From Sporomusa sp. KB1 (lineage in GTDB: Bacteria; Bacillota; Negativicutes; Sporomusales; Sporomusaceae), in the NCBI RefSeq assembly GCF_007830295.1, contig NZ_VLKC01000002.1:4958675-5022674 (forward strand): a stretch of DNA of 64,000 nucleotides, read 5' to 3'. The number at the start of each line of letters is the position of its first letter. The first letter of the stretch is position 1. The notes beneath the pieces are model-generated. The model had not been told where the DNA came from. It made no database searches and saw nothing but the letters and a program-made list of their open reading frames with translations. Shown here piece by piece: positions 33,883-42,351 of the stretch. A program made the position numbers and the translations under genes.

Positions 33883-34719
33883 CTATTTCTCAACATGATA
33901 GACGGGATAGGAACCAAGGTTTTTATACCATAAGCATTTTTTCTCAATCGCACTAACTGCGGCAGCAATATTGCTTTCAGTTGCATTGCCTTCGATATCG
34001 AGAAAGAAGATGTACATACCCAGTCCAGTACGGGCAGGGCGGGACTCAATCCGCATTAGGTTCACCTGTCTTTGGGCAAATTCCCCTAATAGATTATACA
34101 AGCTGCCTGGATGCTCGCCATTAATCTGGCAGACTAGTGTCGTTTTACAGTTTCCCGGTTTACAGACAATCGGCTGCCGCTGCAAACCGATGAAGCGGGT
34201 GGAATTAGAAGCAATATCCTGGATATTGCTTGCTGCAACTGTTAATCCATTAAATTCACCGGCCCGTAAACTACCTACAGCCGCACATAACCCATCGCTT
34301 GTTGCCACTATTCTGGCCGCGGCGGCAGTGCTTTCAACTGGTTTCAGTTTAGCTTTCGGATACAGTTTTCCCAGTGTTTTTCGGCATTGAGCCAGGGCCT
34401 GGGGATGAGACACAATGACGGCAATTTCTTCACTGCCTTTTTTCATTAACAAATTATGTCTAACAGGCAAAACAATTTCTTTTGTAATATATAGATTAAC
34501 ATCATGCGCCATAGTGTCTAATGTAATATTGACAGAACCCTCCAGTGAGTTTTCCACAGGCACAATGCTTTCATCCACTGCACCTGACCCGACTGCCCGA
34601 ATGGCATCATCAATCCCAGTAAACGGTTTCAGACAAACATCTGTTTTACCATATAAGTGTAAAACGGCTTCTTCACAATATGTTCCCTGCGGGCCAAGAT
34701 AACCAACTGTCCTCGCCAT
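33883..34719 (-). CDS. pheA: Prephenate dehydratase
   Basis: 278 residues, the monofunctional form. N-terminal PDT domain opens VGYLGPQGTYCEEAVLHLYG; the catalytic NSTRFIGL motif is present; the C-terminal ACT domain includes GEHPGSLYNLLGEFA and the ESRP feedback-binding motif. Converts prephenate to phenylpyruvate for phenylalanine. Of several in-frame ATGs, 34719 is best spaced from GGAGGG. It is regulated by its own T-box leader and lies directly downstream of the trp operon. Confidence 0.95.
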   Translation of the reverse strand: MARTVGYLGPQGTYCEEAVLHLYGKTDVCLKPFTGIDDAIRAVGSGAVDESIVPVENSLEGSVNITLDTMAHDVNLYITKEIVLPVRHNLLMKKGSEEIAVIVSHPQALAQCRKTLGKLYPKAKLKPVESTAAAARIVATSDGLCAAVGSLRAGEFNGLTVAASNIQDIASNSTRFIGLQRQPIVCKPGNCKTTLVCQINGEHPGSLYNLLGEFAQRQVNLMRIESRPARTGLGMYIFFLDIEGNATESNIAAAVSAIEKKCLWYKNLGSYPVYHVEK

Positions 34720-34739
34720 AATCATCATCCCTCCAGTAT

Positions 34740-35040
34740 AAAATAAAAAACTCCCGTCCCTGAAAAGGACGAGAGCAACTCTCGCGATACCACCTTTGTT
34801 ATCCGCCTAACGGCGAATCACCTTGTAAAGTACGGGCTAACGCCGATACTCTCCTTCATTGATAACGGTGAAGGGTTCCGGCTACACCTACCATCTGCGA
34901 CTCCTGTCAGACCAGATTTCAGCAAGCAACTCCAAGGCGAACTTCAGTAGACCAATCCCTGCCGGTTCTCAGCCTCCCGGCTCTCTGTGAAGAAATCAGT
35001 ATACCTACTTTTCCTCTTCTTAGTCTTTACTGCTATTTTT
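34740..35040 (-). promoter_or_regulatory. T-box leader of pheA
   Basis: Read on the minus strand, the T-box bulge region AAAGGTGGTATCGCGAGAG is followed by a terminator stem GGACGGGAGTTTTTTATT. Stem I occupies the 5' part; a UUC (Phe) codon in TTTCTTCACAGAG fits the specifier position. Uncharged tRNA-Phe would stabilise the antiterminator and allow pheA transcription. Confidence 0.88.
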
Positions 35041-35043
35041 TTT

Positions 35044-35072
35044 ACTATAGCATGCTATTGGTATTTATTCAA
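35044..35072 (-). promoter_or_regulatory. Promoter of the pheA T-box transcript
   Basis: TTGAAT (35067-35072), 17-base spacer, TATAGT (35044-35049) on the minus strand, in the short gap after trpG. Confidence 0.6.
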
Positions 35073-35084
35073 GTACAATCTACT

Positions 35085-35654
35085 TTATCTTGTCTTCACA
35101 AGAAAGTTCTCCAAAATTTTACTACCCTGTGGTGTGAGAATTGACTCAGGATGAAACTGTACCCCTTCTACCTCGAATTCTTTATGTCTAAGCCCCATAA
35201 TTAAACCATCCTGTGAAGTAGCCGTAATTTCAAGGCAGTCAGGCAATCCGGTTTTATCAACAATTAGCGAATGATATCTACCAGCCGCAAAAGGTTTGGG
35301 CAAATCCTTGTAAATTCCCTTTCCCCGGTGAATAATATACTCGGCCTTGCCATGCACCGGCTGTGGCGCGCGAATAACCTTGCCGCCAAACACCTCACCA
35401 ATAGCCTGATGACCAAGGCAGATTCCCAGTATTGGAATCTTGCCTGCAAACCGGGCAATAACTGCTTTGCATATCCCGGCCTTAGCAGGTGTTCCCGGTC
35501 CTGGCGAAATGATGATCCCGCTATAATCTGTACGCTCTATTTCCTCAAGTGTTATCTTGTCATTGCGGATGACAGACACTGGATAGTCCAGATTGGCTAC
35601 ATACTGGTACACATTATAGGTAAATGAATCGTAATTATCAATCAACAAAATCAT
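35085..35654 (-). CDS. trpG: Anthranilate synthase component II (glutamine amidotransferase)
   Basis: 189 residues. MILLIDNYDSFTYNVYQY at the start, nucleophile Cys in GICLGHQAIGE and the C-terminal EGVQFHPES give a complete class I amidotransferase. It supplies ammonia to TrpE and may also serve p-aminobenzoate synthesis. Start 35654 follows GGAGG and lies one base after the trpE stop. It is the last gene of the trp operon here, whereas trpG normally is near the front. Confidence 0.95.
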   Translation of the reverse strand: MILLIDNYDSFTYNVYQYVANLDYPVSVIRNDKITLEEIERTDYSGIIISPGPGTPAKAGICKAVIARFAGKIPILGICLGHQAIGEVFGGKVIRAPQPVHGKAEYIIHRGKGIYKDLPKPFAAGRYHSLIVDKTGLPDCLEITATSQDGLIMGLRHKEFEVEGVQFHPESILTPQGSKILENFLVKTR

Positions 35655-35655
35655 G

Positions 35656-37146
35656 TCACTCAGCCTCCTCAATGAGTTGCATTAAAACTCTGCCTTTATG
35701 CATGATTTCCTTATATTCCATCTCTGGCACAGAATCGGCAACAATCCCGGCCCCTGTTCGTACAGTAACCAGCTGACCATCAATAATTAATGTGCGGATG
35801 GTAATGCAGGTATCCATATTGCCCCGAAAGTCAAAATATCCTACCGCACCGGCATAAGGGCCACGGCTGTCGCCTTCCAACTCATAAATGATTTCCATTG
35901 CCCGTACCTTTGGTGCGCCGCTTACCGTACCTGCCGGAAAGCAGGCGGCCAGCACATCAACCGCGGAAAACTTAGGATCAACCTGACCTGATACCTCTGA
36001 TACAATATGCATGACATGGGAGTATTTTTCCACTTCCATCATCCGGTCAATCGTAACGGTTCCTGGCAGACTGACCCTGCCAATATCATTGCGACCCAAG
36101 TCTACCAGCATCGAGTGTTCTGCACATTCCTTAGTATCAGCTAATAATTCGGCAGCCAACGCTTCATCCTCTGCCGGAGTTTTGCCCCGGCGGCGTGTAC
36201 CGGCAATCGGACAAGTCAGCACCTTACCATCTTCCAGCTTGACTAGCCGTTCCGGGGATGCGCCAACAAGCTGCTTTTCGCCAAAATTAATATAAAACAT
36301 ATACGGCGACGGATTAGCCTGCCGTAACCGGCGATATAGCGCAAATGGGTGCTGGGTCAACTTGTAATGAAAGGGACGCGATAACACAACCTGAAAAATA
36401 TCTCCGGCTGCGATATATTCTTTAGCCTGTTCTACCATGTTGATATACTGCTGCTTACGGAAAGCTTCGTCCTCCTCACCATGTAGTTCAACCGAGTTTA
36501 CATTGGATTGGCTGTCCTGAGCGGACTGATCGTCAGGCAAAATGACAGGCTGGCTGAGTTTAGCCACAAGCTCTTCCAGTTCCTGCAGTGCCTGATCATA
36601 TTCCGCCGCAGCCTGAACTTCGGGGGTAAGGTGTACCAAATTGATCAGTTGCGTGCAATGAGTAAGATGATCCATAACAATGATATATTTACAAACCAAT
36701 AATTCAATGAGCGGCAAGTCATCTGGTATTGTCAGACCACATACCCGTTCCCAGGAAGCCACTGATTCATAAGCGGCATAGCCCACCGCACCACCGGCAA
36801 ATGACGGCAATTCCGGCATTTCCGGCATGGAAAACTGCTGCAAAAAATCAGCAAGCAATCGGTGCGGCTGCCCTTGCTCTTTAAAAATACAGTCACCAAA
36901 ACTGAGTTCAGCCTTGTTGCTATAGGCAGTAAATGTAGCCAACGGCCTAGTTCCAATAAAGGAATAGCGGCCAAAGTTTTTGCCGGTCTGGGCACTTTCT
37001 AAGATAAATCCCGGCTCATCGCCTACCAGTTTATAATACAGAGAAACCGGAGTTTCCATATCGGTTGGCAACTCAACACTTACCGGCATCACGGAGTAGG
37101 TTGCCGCTAACCGGCAAAATTCTTCTTTTTCGGGAAATGCTTTCAT
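35656..37146 (-). CDS. trpE: Anthranilate synthase component I
   Basis: 496 residues. The feedback-site element is ILESAQTGKNFGRYSFIG; the catalytic chorismate-binding half has QVVLSRPF, PSPYMFYIN, GASPERLV, CPIAGTRRRG, DLGRNDIGRV, GTVSGAPKVRAMEII. Makes anthranilate from chorismate with TrpG. It starts in an ATGA overlap with the trpA stop, so translation is coupled. Confidence 0.96.
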   Translation of the reverse strand: MKAFPEKEEFCRLAATYSVMPVSVELPTDMETPVSLYYKLVGDEPGFILESAQTGKNFGRYSFIGTRPLATFTAYSNKAELSFGDCIFKEQGQPHRLLADFLQQFSMPEMPELPSFAGGAVGYAAYESVASWERVCGLTIPDDLPLIELLVCKYIIVMDHLTHCTQLINLVHLTPEVQAAAEYDQALQELEELVAKLSQPVILPDDQSAQDSQSNVNSVELHGEEDEAFRKQQYINMVEQAKEYIAAGDIFQVVLSRPFHYKLTQHPFALYRRLRQANPSPYMFYINFGEKQLVGASPERLVKLEDGKVLTCPIAGTRRRGKTPAEDEALAAELLADTKECAEHSMLVDLGRNDIGRVSLPGTVTIDRMMEVEKYSHVMHIVSEVSGQVDPKFSAVDVLAACFPAGTVSGAPKVRAMEIIYELEGDSRGPYAGAVGYFDFRGNMDTCITIRTLIIDGQLVTVRTGAGIVADSVPEMEYKEIMHKGRVLMQLIEEAE

Positions 37147-37934
37147 CCTTGCACCCCCCTATCAAGTGCCTGCCTAAGCGTACTGGTAAACTCCTGCACA
37201 GCGGCAACACCTTGTTTTGCCAAACGATCCACAACCGCGCTGCCAACAATAACCGCATCCGCATAGTTGGCTGCCTGACACGCAGCTTCCGGAGTGCCGA
37301 TACCAAACCCAATCGCCAGCGGCACTGTGGTTTCCTTGCGCACATCAGCCAATAGCGGTGCAAGCTGGCTATAATCAATCTGGCGCACACCGGTAACACC
37401 CGTATTTGATATGCAATATATAAAGCCAGACGCCTGACTGCAAATGGGTTTTAACCGCTGCGGTGTCGTAGTCGGCGCAATAAACCTGATTAAATCAATT
37501 CCCGCCTGCTGACATGCAGGTTCAACAACAGCAGATTCTTCTATTGGCAAATCAGGAAGAATCAGACCGCTGATACCCGCCTTGGCAAAGTCGGCGGCAA
37601 ATTTGTCAATCCCATACTGTAATACGATATTATAGTAGGTCATAATCGCCAGGGGAATTTTCGTTTCCTTAGTAAGCTGTTCTACCAATTTGAGCGTTTT
37701 GTCAACAGTAGCCCCGGCGGCTAATGCCTGCGCAGCCGCCTTCTGGATGATGGGACCGTCAGCCATTGGATCAGAAAATGGCAACCCTATCTCAACCAAA
37801 TCGGCACCGGCTGCTTCTACTGCCTTGACGGCCTGTAATGTCGCATTATAGTCAGGATAGCCGGCTGTTATATAGATAATCAGCCCCTTGCGGCCAGATG
37901 ACTTACAATCCTGCATTTTTTCTGCTAGCTTCAT
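37143..37934 (-). CDS. trpA: Tryptophan synthase alpha chain
   Basis: 263 residues. VEIGLPFSDPMADGPIIQKA carries the conserved catalytic Glu/Asp region; PDLPIEES, YCISNTGVTGVR and GFGIGTPEA are the phosphate-binding loops. Cleaves indole-3-glycerol phosphate to indole. Starts at TAATG overlapping the trpB stop by one base. Confidence 0.97.
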   Translation of the reverse strand: MKLAEKMQDCKSSGRKGLIIYITAGYPDYNATLQAVKAVEAAGADLVEIGLPFSDPMADGPIIQKAAAQALAAGATVDKTLKLVEQLTKETKIPLAIMTYYNIVLQYGIDKFAADFAKAGISGLILPDLPIEESAVVEPACQQAGIDLIRFIAPTTTPQRLKPICSQASGFIYCISNTGVTGVRQIDYSQLAPLLADVRKETTVPLAIGFGIGTPEAACQAANYADAVIVGSAVVDRLAKQGVAAVQEFTSTLRQALDRGVQG

Positions 37935-39115
37935 TATGCTAACCCCCCCAATACATTTGATACCATCTGTACATCTTTATCCCCGCGTCCAGACAAACAG
38001 ACAACAATCGCATCTGTTATTTCGGTCTGGGGCATTAAATGCTCTAAATAGGCGAGCGCATGGGAGCTTTCCATTGCCGGAATGATGCCTTCCACCCGTG
38101 ACAGCCGTTGAAAGGCGGCTAACGCTTCTTTGTCTGTAACTGCCGTATATTGTACCTTGCCGGCATCCTTGAAGAAGGAATGTTCCGGCCCGACACCAGG
38201 GTAATCCAGGCCGGCTGATATCGAATAAGCCGGAATTACCTGACCATCACTATCCTGGCGCAAATAACTTAAAGCGCCGTGAAGTACTCCTGGTTTGCCA
38301 TTAGTCAGCGATGCCGCGTGTTCGTTGGTATTTAACCCTTTGCCGGCAGCTTCAACACCAATTTTGGTGACTGAGGCAGTATCCCGGAACTGATAAAAGA
38401 TTCCCATGGCATTACTGCCGCCGCCAACGCAGGCTACTATATATTTTAGATTTTCCCCTTTTTCGGCAATCTGCGCTGCCAGTTCCTGACCGATGATCGC
38501 CTGAAAATCCCTGACGATCATCGGATACGGATGCGGCCCGGCTACAGTACCAATAATATAATGCGTATCCCGAATATTAGTAACCCAGTATCTGATAGCT
38601 TCTGTGGTCGCGTCCTTTAAAGTACCGGTACCGCTGGTGACAGGTATAACCTTGGTTCCGAGCAGCCTCATCCGAAAAACATTCAGAGCCTGCCGTTCCA
38701 TGTCTTCCTCGCCCATGAATACGCAGCATTCCATGCCAAACAGTGCGGCCACCGTAGCACAAGCCACCCCATGCTGCCCGGCTCCAGTCTCAGCCACAAT
38801 GCGTTTTTTCCCCATTCGCCGTGCCAACAGCGCCTGACCGATCGCATTATTAATTTTGTGAGCACCAGTGTGCAGCAAATCTTCCCGCTTTAAATAAATT
38901 TTCCCCTTTCCATAATGCTTGGTTAAATTATCGGCAAAATAGAGTTTGGTCGGTCTGCCGGCATATTCCTTAAAATAAAATTCTACCTCAGCTTTAAATC
39001 CGGGATCGTCTTTTAATTTGCGATAATTATCATCAAGCTCAATCAGCGCCGGCATAACTGTTTCCGGCACAAACTGCCCTCCATATTGTCCAAACCTTCC
39101 CTTTTCATTAGGCAT
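37934..39115 (-). CDS. trpB: Tryptophan synthase beta chain
   Basis: 393 residues. PLP lysine in LLHTGAHKINNAIGQAL, GAGQHGVA, and the phosphate loop CVGGGSNAMG identify TrpB1. Joins indole and serine to tryptophan. AAGGAGAGGTTGCA precedes the ATG. Operon order after trpC. Confidence 0.97.
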   Translation of the reverse strand: MPNEKGRFGQYGGQFVPETVMPALIELDDNYRKLKDDPGFKAEVEFYFKEYAGRPTKLYFADNLTKHYGKGKIYLKREDLLHTGAHKINNAIGQALLARRMGKKRIVAETGAGQHGVACATVAALFGMECCVFMGEEDMERQALNVFRMRLLGTKVIPVTSGTGTLKDATTEAIRYWVTNIRDTHYIIGTVAGPHPYPMIVRDFQAIIGQELAAQIAEKGENLKYIVACVGGGSNAMGIFYQFRDTASVTKIGVEAAGKGLNTNEHAASLTNGKPGVLHGALSYLRQDSDGQVIPAYSISAGLDYPGVGPEHSFFKDAGKVQYTAVTDKEALAAFQRLSRVEGIIPAMESSHALAYLEHLMPQTEITDAIVVCLSGRGDKDVQMVSNVLGGLA

Positions 39116-39131
39116 TGCAACCTCTCCTTTC

Positions 39132-39902
39132 TTATTTTGAACCGCTTAACGCCAGTTCACGTGTCATAACAGCCACATCATTGGCGATAACCAAGCTTTC
39201 ACCAACCAGAATGCCCTTTACACCGGCCGTTTTTAGCTTTTGGGCATCTTCCCCGTTTTTAATACCGCTTTCACTGATAAGCACGCGGTCTGGCTCACAA
39301 TGCTTCAACAACGTGAAGGTCTGGGCAATAGTAGTTGTAAAAGTCTGCAAATCCCGGTTGTTGATTCCTATCAGTTGGGCCTCCGTTTGCTGTACCCGGA
39401 TAAGTTCTGCCAAGGTATGCACTTCCACCAAACAGTCCATTCCTAACTCCCTGGCAATTTGCAAAAAGCGCACCAACTCAGCATCTGATAATATAGCGGC
39501 AATTAGCAGTACAGCGTCGGCTCCGGCTGCTCTGGCTGCATACAGTTGATATTCGTCAATGATAAATTCCTTGCAGAGTACCGGCAGCTCTACTGCTGCT
39601 TTTACTTTGGCAATATCGTCGATATGGCCGTGAAATGCAGTATTGGTATGCACCGATAAGGCGGTAGCACCATTACTGGCATAAATCTGCGCCAATTCAA
39701 GCACTGTGTACTTATTACATAACGTTCCTTTGGCCGGCGAAGCCAGCTTGCACTCGGCAATTAGTGCCCATTCGGCTTTTTTGATTGCCCCGCTAAAGGC
39801 AAAGCTGCCTGATACTACCTGATTTTCTATTTTCGCCAGTGGTTCATCCATTTTGGCTGCCGCAACCGCCAGTCTTGTTTGCACTACAATTTTATCTAAC
39901 AT
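39132..39902 (-). CDS. trpC: Indole-3-glycerol phosphate synthase
   Basis: 256 residues. IAECKLASPAKG is the family's IAExKxxSPSxG motif; LCKEFIIDEYQLYAARAAGADA, IGINNRDLQTF and LISESGI complete the barrel. The start at 39902 (GAGGTG upstream) overlaps the trpF end by 11 bases. Confidence 0.95.
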   Translation of the reverse strand: MLDKIVVQTRLAVAAAKMDEPLAKIENQVVSGSFAFSGAIKKAEWALIAECKLASPAKGTLCNKYTVLELAQIYASNGATALSVHTNTAFHGHIDDIAKVKAAVELPVLCKEFIIDEYQLYAARAAGADAVLLIAAILSDAELVRFLQIARELGMDCLVEVHTLAELIRVQQTEAQLIGINNRDLQTFTTTIAQTFTLLKHCEPDRVLISESGIKNGEDAQKLKTAGVKGILVGESLVIANDVAVMTRELALSGSK

Positions 39903-40512
39903 ACTGCACCTCGGTTCTTCGGACAGCGGCAATAAACCGCTCTATTTTTGCTGTATCCTTAATCCCATTGGTTTCAACACCGCCAGAGACATCAACCCCA
40001 TCCGGCTTAAGGACCTGAATGGCCTCAGCCACATTGTCCGGTGTTAAACCACCCGCTGCCAATAGTGGCCTTGGCGCTTGCTGCACCAGTACCTGGGCTT
40101 GCTGCCAGTCAAAAGCTATCCCTGTTCCGCCCTGCTGTCCGACGCTAAAGCTGTCAAACAGAGTCCAGGCCGGCTGATAACCAGTAAATGCCGTTACACT
40201 AAATTCAGGGCTGATGCGGAAGGCTTTTATAACCGGGTAACCAACCTGTGAGCAGTACTCCGGTGATTCATCGCCATGGAGTTGAACATAGTCTAGCCGG
40301 CACTCACGCGCCACTGACTGTACTTCACTTAGTGGTGCATTGACAAATACACCTACTTTTTTAATGCCTGAAACCTGGCGGGAAATTTTTTGCGCCTGTT
40401 CCAGCGTAATACGTCGCTTGCTGGGTGCAAATACCAATCCCAGCAAATCAGCGCCAAATTCCCTGGCAGCCAGTGCTGCTTCCAGAGTGCTAATGCCGCA
40501 AATTTTTATAAT
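39892..40512 (-). CDS. trpF: Phosphoribosylanthranilate isomerase, apparent ATT start
   Basis: 206 residues if started at the ATT at 40512. The homologous N-terminus reads IKICGISTLEAALAAREFGA, DLLGLVFAPSKRRI, and no ATG, GTG or TTG exists in frame before the essential catalytic Cys of KICG. Later motifs DYVQLHGDES, LAAGGLTPDNV and DGVDVSGGVE are intact. AGGATAGGGG lies nine to ten bases upstream. The frame overlaps the trpD stop. An internal ATG at 40446 would remove the active-site cysteine, so a rare ATT (or neighbouring ATT/ATA) start is proposed. Confidence 0.9.
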   Translation of the reverse strand: MIKICGISTLEAALAAREFGADLLGLVFAPSKRRITLEQAQKISRQVSGIKKVGVFVNAPLSEVQSVARECRLDYVQLHGDESPEYCSQVGYPVIKAFRISPEFSVTAFTGYQPAWTLFDSFSVGQQGGTGIAFDWQQAQVLVQQAPRPLLAAGGLTPDNVAEAIQVLKPDGVDVSGGVETNGIKDTAKIERFIAAVRRTEVQYVR

Positions 40513-41546
40513 AATGGCAATTCGCCCCTATCCTGGTAGTTTTGCGTAAACTGCTGCAGCGCTTCCAGCTTGGTATACGCAGTGCCGCTGTCAATGCTTT
40601 TAGCTGCTAATTGAATCCCTTCCTCAAGATCACCTGCTGCATCGGCGATAACCAGTGCGGCAGCAGCATTCAGCAACACAATATCCCGTTTAAATCCTTG
40701 CTCACCCTTAAGCAGTCTGATGATAATCTGCGCATTTTCTTCGATAGTGCCACCTTGATAATCGGCCAACGTGCATCGCGTAAAGCCATAGGCTTCTGGT
40801 TCAATTACATAAGAGCGAATTTCCTCACCGCGTACTTCGGCAACTTGGGTTGGCGAAGCTGTTGATATTTCATCAAGCCCATCAAAACTATGCACAACCA
40901 TGGCGCTTGTTACCCCCAGTTCAGCAAGCGCATGAGCCACCTTGGTAGTCAACGCCTGATCATACACACCAATAAGCTGACAGTTTGCGCCGGCCGGGTT
41001 AGTCAGCGGACCAAGCAAGTTAAATACAGTGCGAAAACCAAGTTCTTTACGTGGCTTTACAGCATACTTCATGGCCTGGTGAAAACTAGGAGCAAAGATA
41101 AAGCCAACACCAATCGTATCAATAGCCTCAGACACGCCTTCAGGCGGTAATTCCAGCTTTATTCCTAATGCATTCAGCACATCGGCACTGCCACAGGAGC
41201 TGGACACGCCCCGGTTCCCATGTTTAGCTACATTAAGTCCGGCTCCGGCCAAAACAAAAGCTGCTGCTGTTGAAATATTAAAGGTCCCCCGCCTGTCACC
41301 ACCAGTGCCGCAGGTATCAATTATTTTATTTGAGCTGCACTCTACCTTAAGCGCCTGACTACGCATACTTTCAGCAAAACCGGCAACCTCTAAACTGGTT
41401 TCCCCTTTCATGCGCATAGCTGTTAAAAAAGCACCTATTTGCGCTTCACTGGCCTGGCCGGACATGATTACCTGCATAGCCGCTCTGGCTTCCTCCCGTG
41501 AGAAGTCTTGACCAGCAATTGCCTGTGAAAGATAGTCTTTTAACAT
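40506..41546 (-). CDS. trpD: Anthranilate phosphoribosyltransferase
   Basis: 346 residues. DTCGTGGDRRGTFNISTAAA, KHGNRGVSSSCGSADVL and FNLLGPLTNPAGA are the PRPP- and anthranilate-binding motifs. It is the first gene after the tandem T-box leader. GGAGGCGG precedes the ATG. Confidence 0.96.
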   Translation of the reverse strand: MLKDYLSQAIAGQDFSREEARAAMQVIMSGQASEAQIGAFLTAMRMKGETSLEVAGFAESMRSQALKVECSSNKIIDTCGTGGDRRGTFNISTAAAFVLAGAGLNVAKHGNRGVSSSCGSADVLNALGIKLELPPEGVSEAIDTIGVGFIFAPSFHQAMKYAVKPRKELGFRTVFNLLGPLTNPAGANCQLIGVYDQALTTKVAHALAELGVTSAMVVHSFDGLDEISTASPTQVAEVRGEEIRSYVIEPEAYGFTRCTLADYQGGTIEENAQIIIRLLKGEQGFKRDIVLLNAAAALVIADAAGDLEEGIQLAAKSIDSGTAYTKLEALQQFTQNYQDRGELPLL

Positions 41547-41569
41547 AACTTTCCGCCTCCTTCAGAAAA

Positions 41570-41935
41570 TAAAAAGAACCATTTCGCCGTAAAAGGGGCG
41601 AAATGGTTCGCGGTACCACCCTAAATTGGAAAGTGCAGGTAGAAAATAAAAAGACCATTTCACCCCAGGGGCGAAATGGTCGCGATACCACCCTATTTGA
41701 AAAGCCTAACACTTTCCCTTGTTCAGGTACGGGATATAATACATCCGATACCCTAGCCTGTTAACGGTGGCATCCGACCCAGCCTACTTGCATTTGCGTT
41801 TGGTGGGCAGCTCACAGGTCCATTCCATATGCTCTCAAGGCCGGTCATCACACCTCCGGAAAATCCGGTCACCAGCTCGCTGAACTAAAGTGTACACATG
41901 TACTCGTCCTGCTCACAGCTATTTACAGTATGTAA
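41570..41935 (-). promoter_or_regulatory. trp operon T-box leader with two terminator/antiterminator modules
   Basis: On the minus strand a single Stem I region (TGG specifier candidate in GCGAGCTGGTGACC) is followed by AGGGTGGTATCGCGACC with terminator GACCATTTCGCCCC... and TTTTTATTTTC, then only about 20 bases later by AGGGTGGTACCGCGAACC with terminator GAACCATTTCGCC... and TTTTTATTTTC. GGAAAGTG upstream of the first module can pair with CACTTTCC between the modules. So two decision points follow one tRNA sensor. Confidence 0.88.
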
Positions 41936-41945
41936 ATTTAAAGTT

Positions 41946-41974
41946 AGTATAGCGCATCAGTTTTGTCTTGTCAA
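41946..41974 (-). promoter_or_regulatory. Promoter of the trp operon
   Basis: TTGACA (41969-41974), 17-base spacer, TATACT (41946-41951) on the minus strand. Confidence 0.8.
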
Positions 41975-42047
41975 GACCATTTTTCGTTTTTATTATTGAT
42001 AATTTTATAACGTCGCGCGTAAAACCCCGCGCCCTTAGGACAGTGTC

Positions 42048-42345
42048 CTAAAGGAAGCAAGTAAACTCATGGCGGGCGGCGGCGTTATCATAACAGCACC
42101 CGGCCCAATACACCACAGGCAAATGATAGTGGAACACATCACGCCCAAGCTGTTCCGACAAAGCGCGGTTACGCTCGTCGGCGTGCATGACCGCCGACAA
42201 AACGTACTGTTCGCCTCCAGCTTCCTGAACCGCCAAGCGGTAGGCTTCCGCGAAAAATTCCTTTGCGTATTCATAGCCGCCGTTGCGGTCAAAGTAGGCG
42301 GTATTTACATCAAATACAAGCTCGTCAATGACCTTTGCGTCAGGT
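42048..42345 (-). pseudogene. Remnant of a plasmid-mobilisation (Mob/Pre) relaxase
   Basis: One frame reads GGYEYAKEFFAEAYRLAVQE, YVLSAVMHADERNRALSEQL and GRDVFHYHLPVVY, very like the central catalytic part of Pre/Mob recombination proteins (YHYHLHVVY). Both ends are missing. It sits just past the AraC gene, overlapping its last codons in another frame, and shows that a mobilisable element once lay here. Confidence 0.7.
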
Positions 42346-42351
42346 TGCTGT

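Noticed and set aside
39892..40446. trpF starting at the first ATG (40446)
   Set aside because: This would delete the first beta strand with the active-site cysteine (KICG), which is encoded just upstream in frame.
42035..42051. TTAGGACA-G-TGTCCTAA palindrome as an operator
   Set aside because: Single copy and only eight-base arms in a region of element relics; kept as a remark only.
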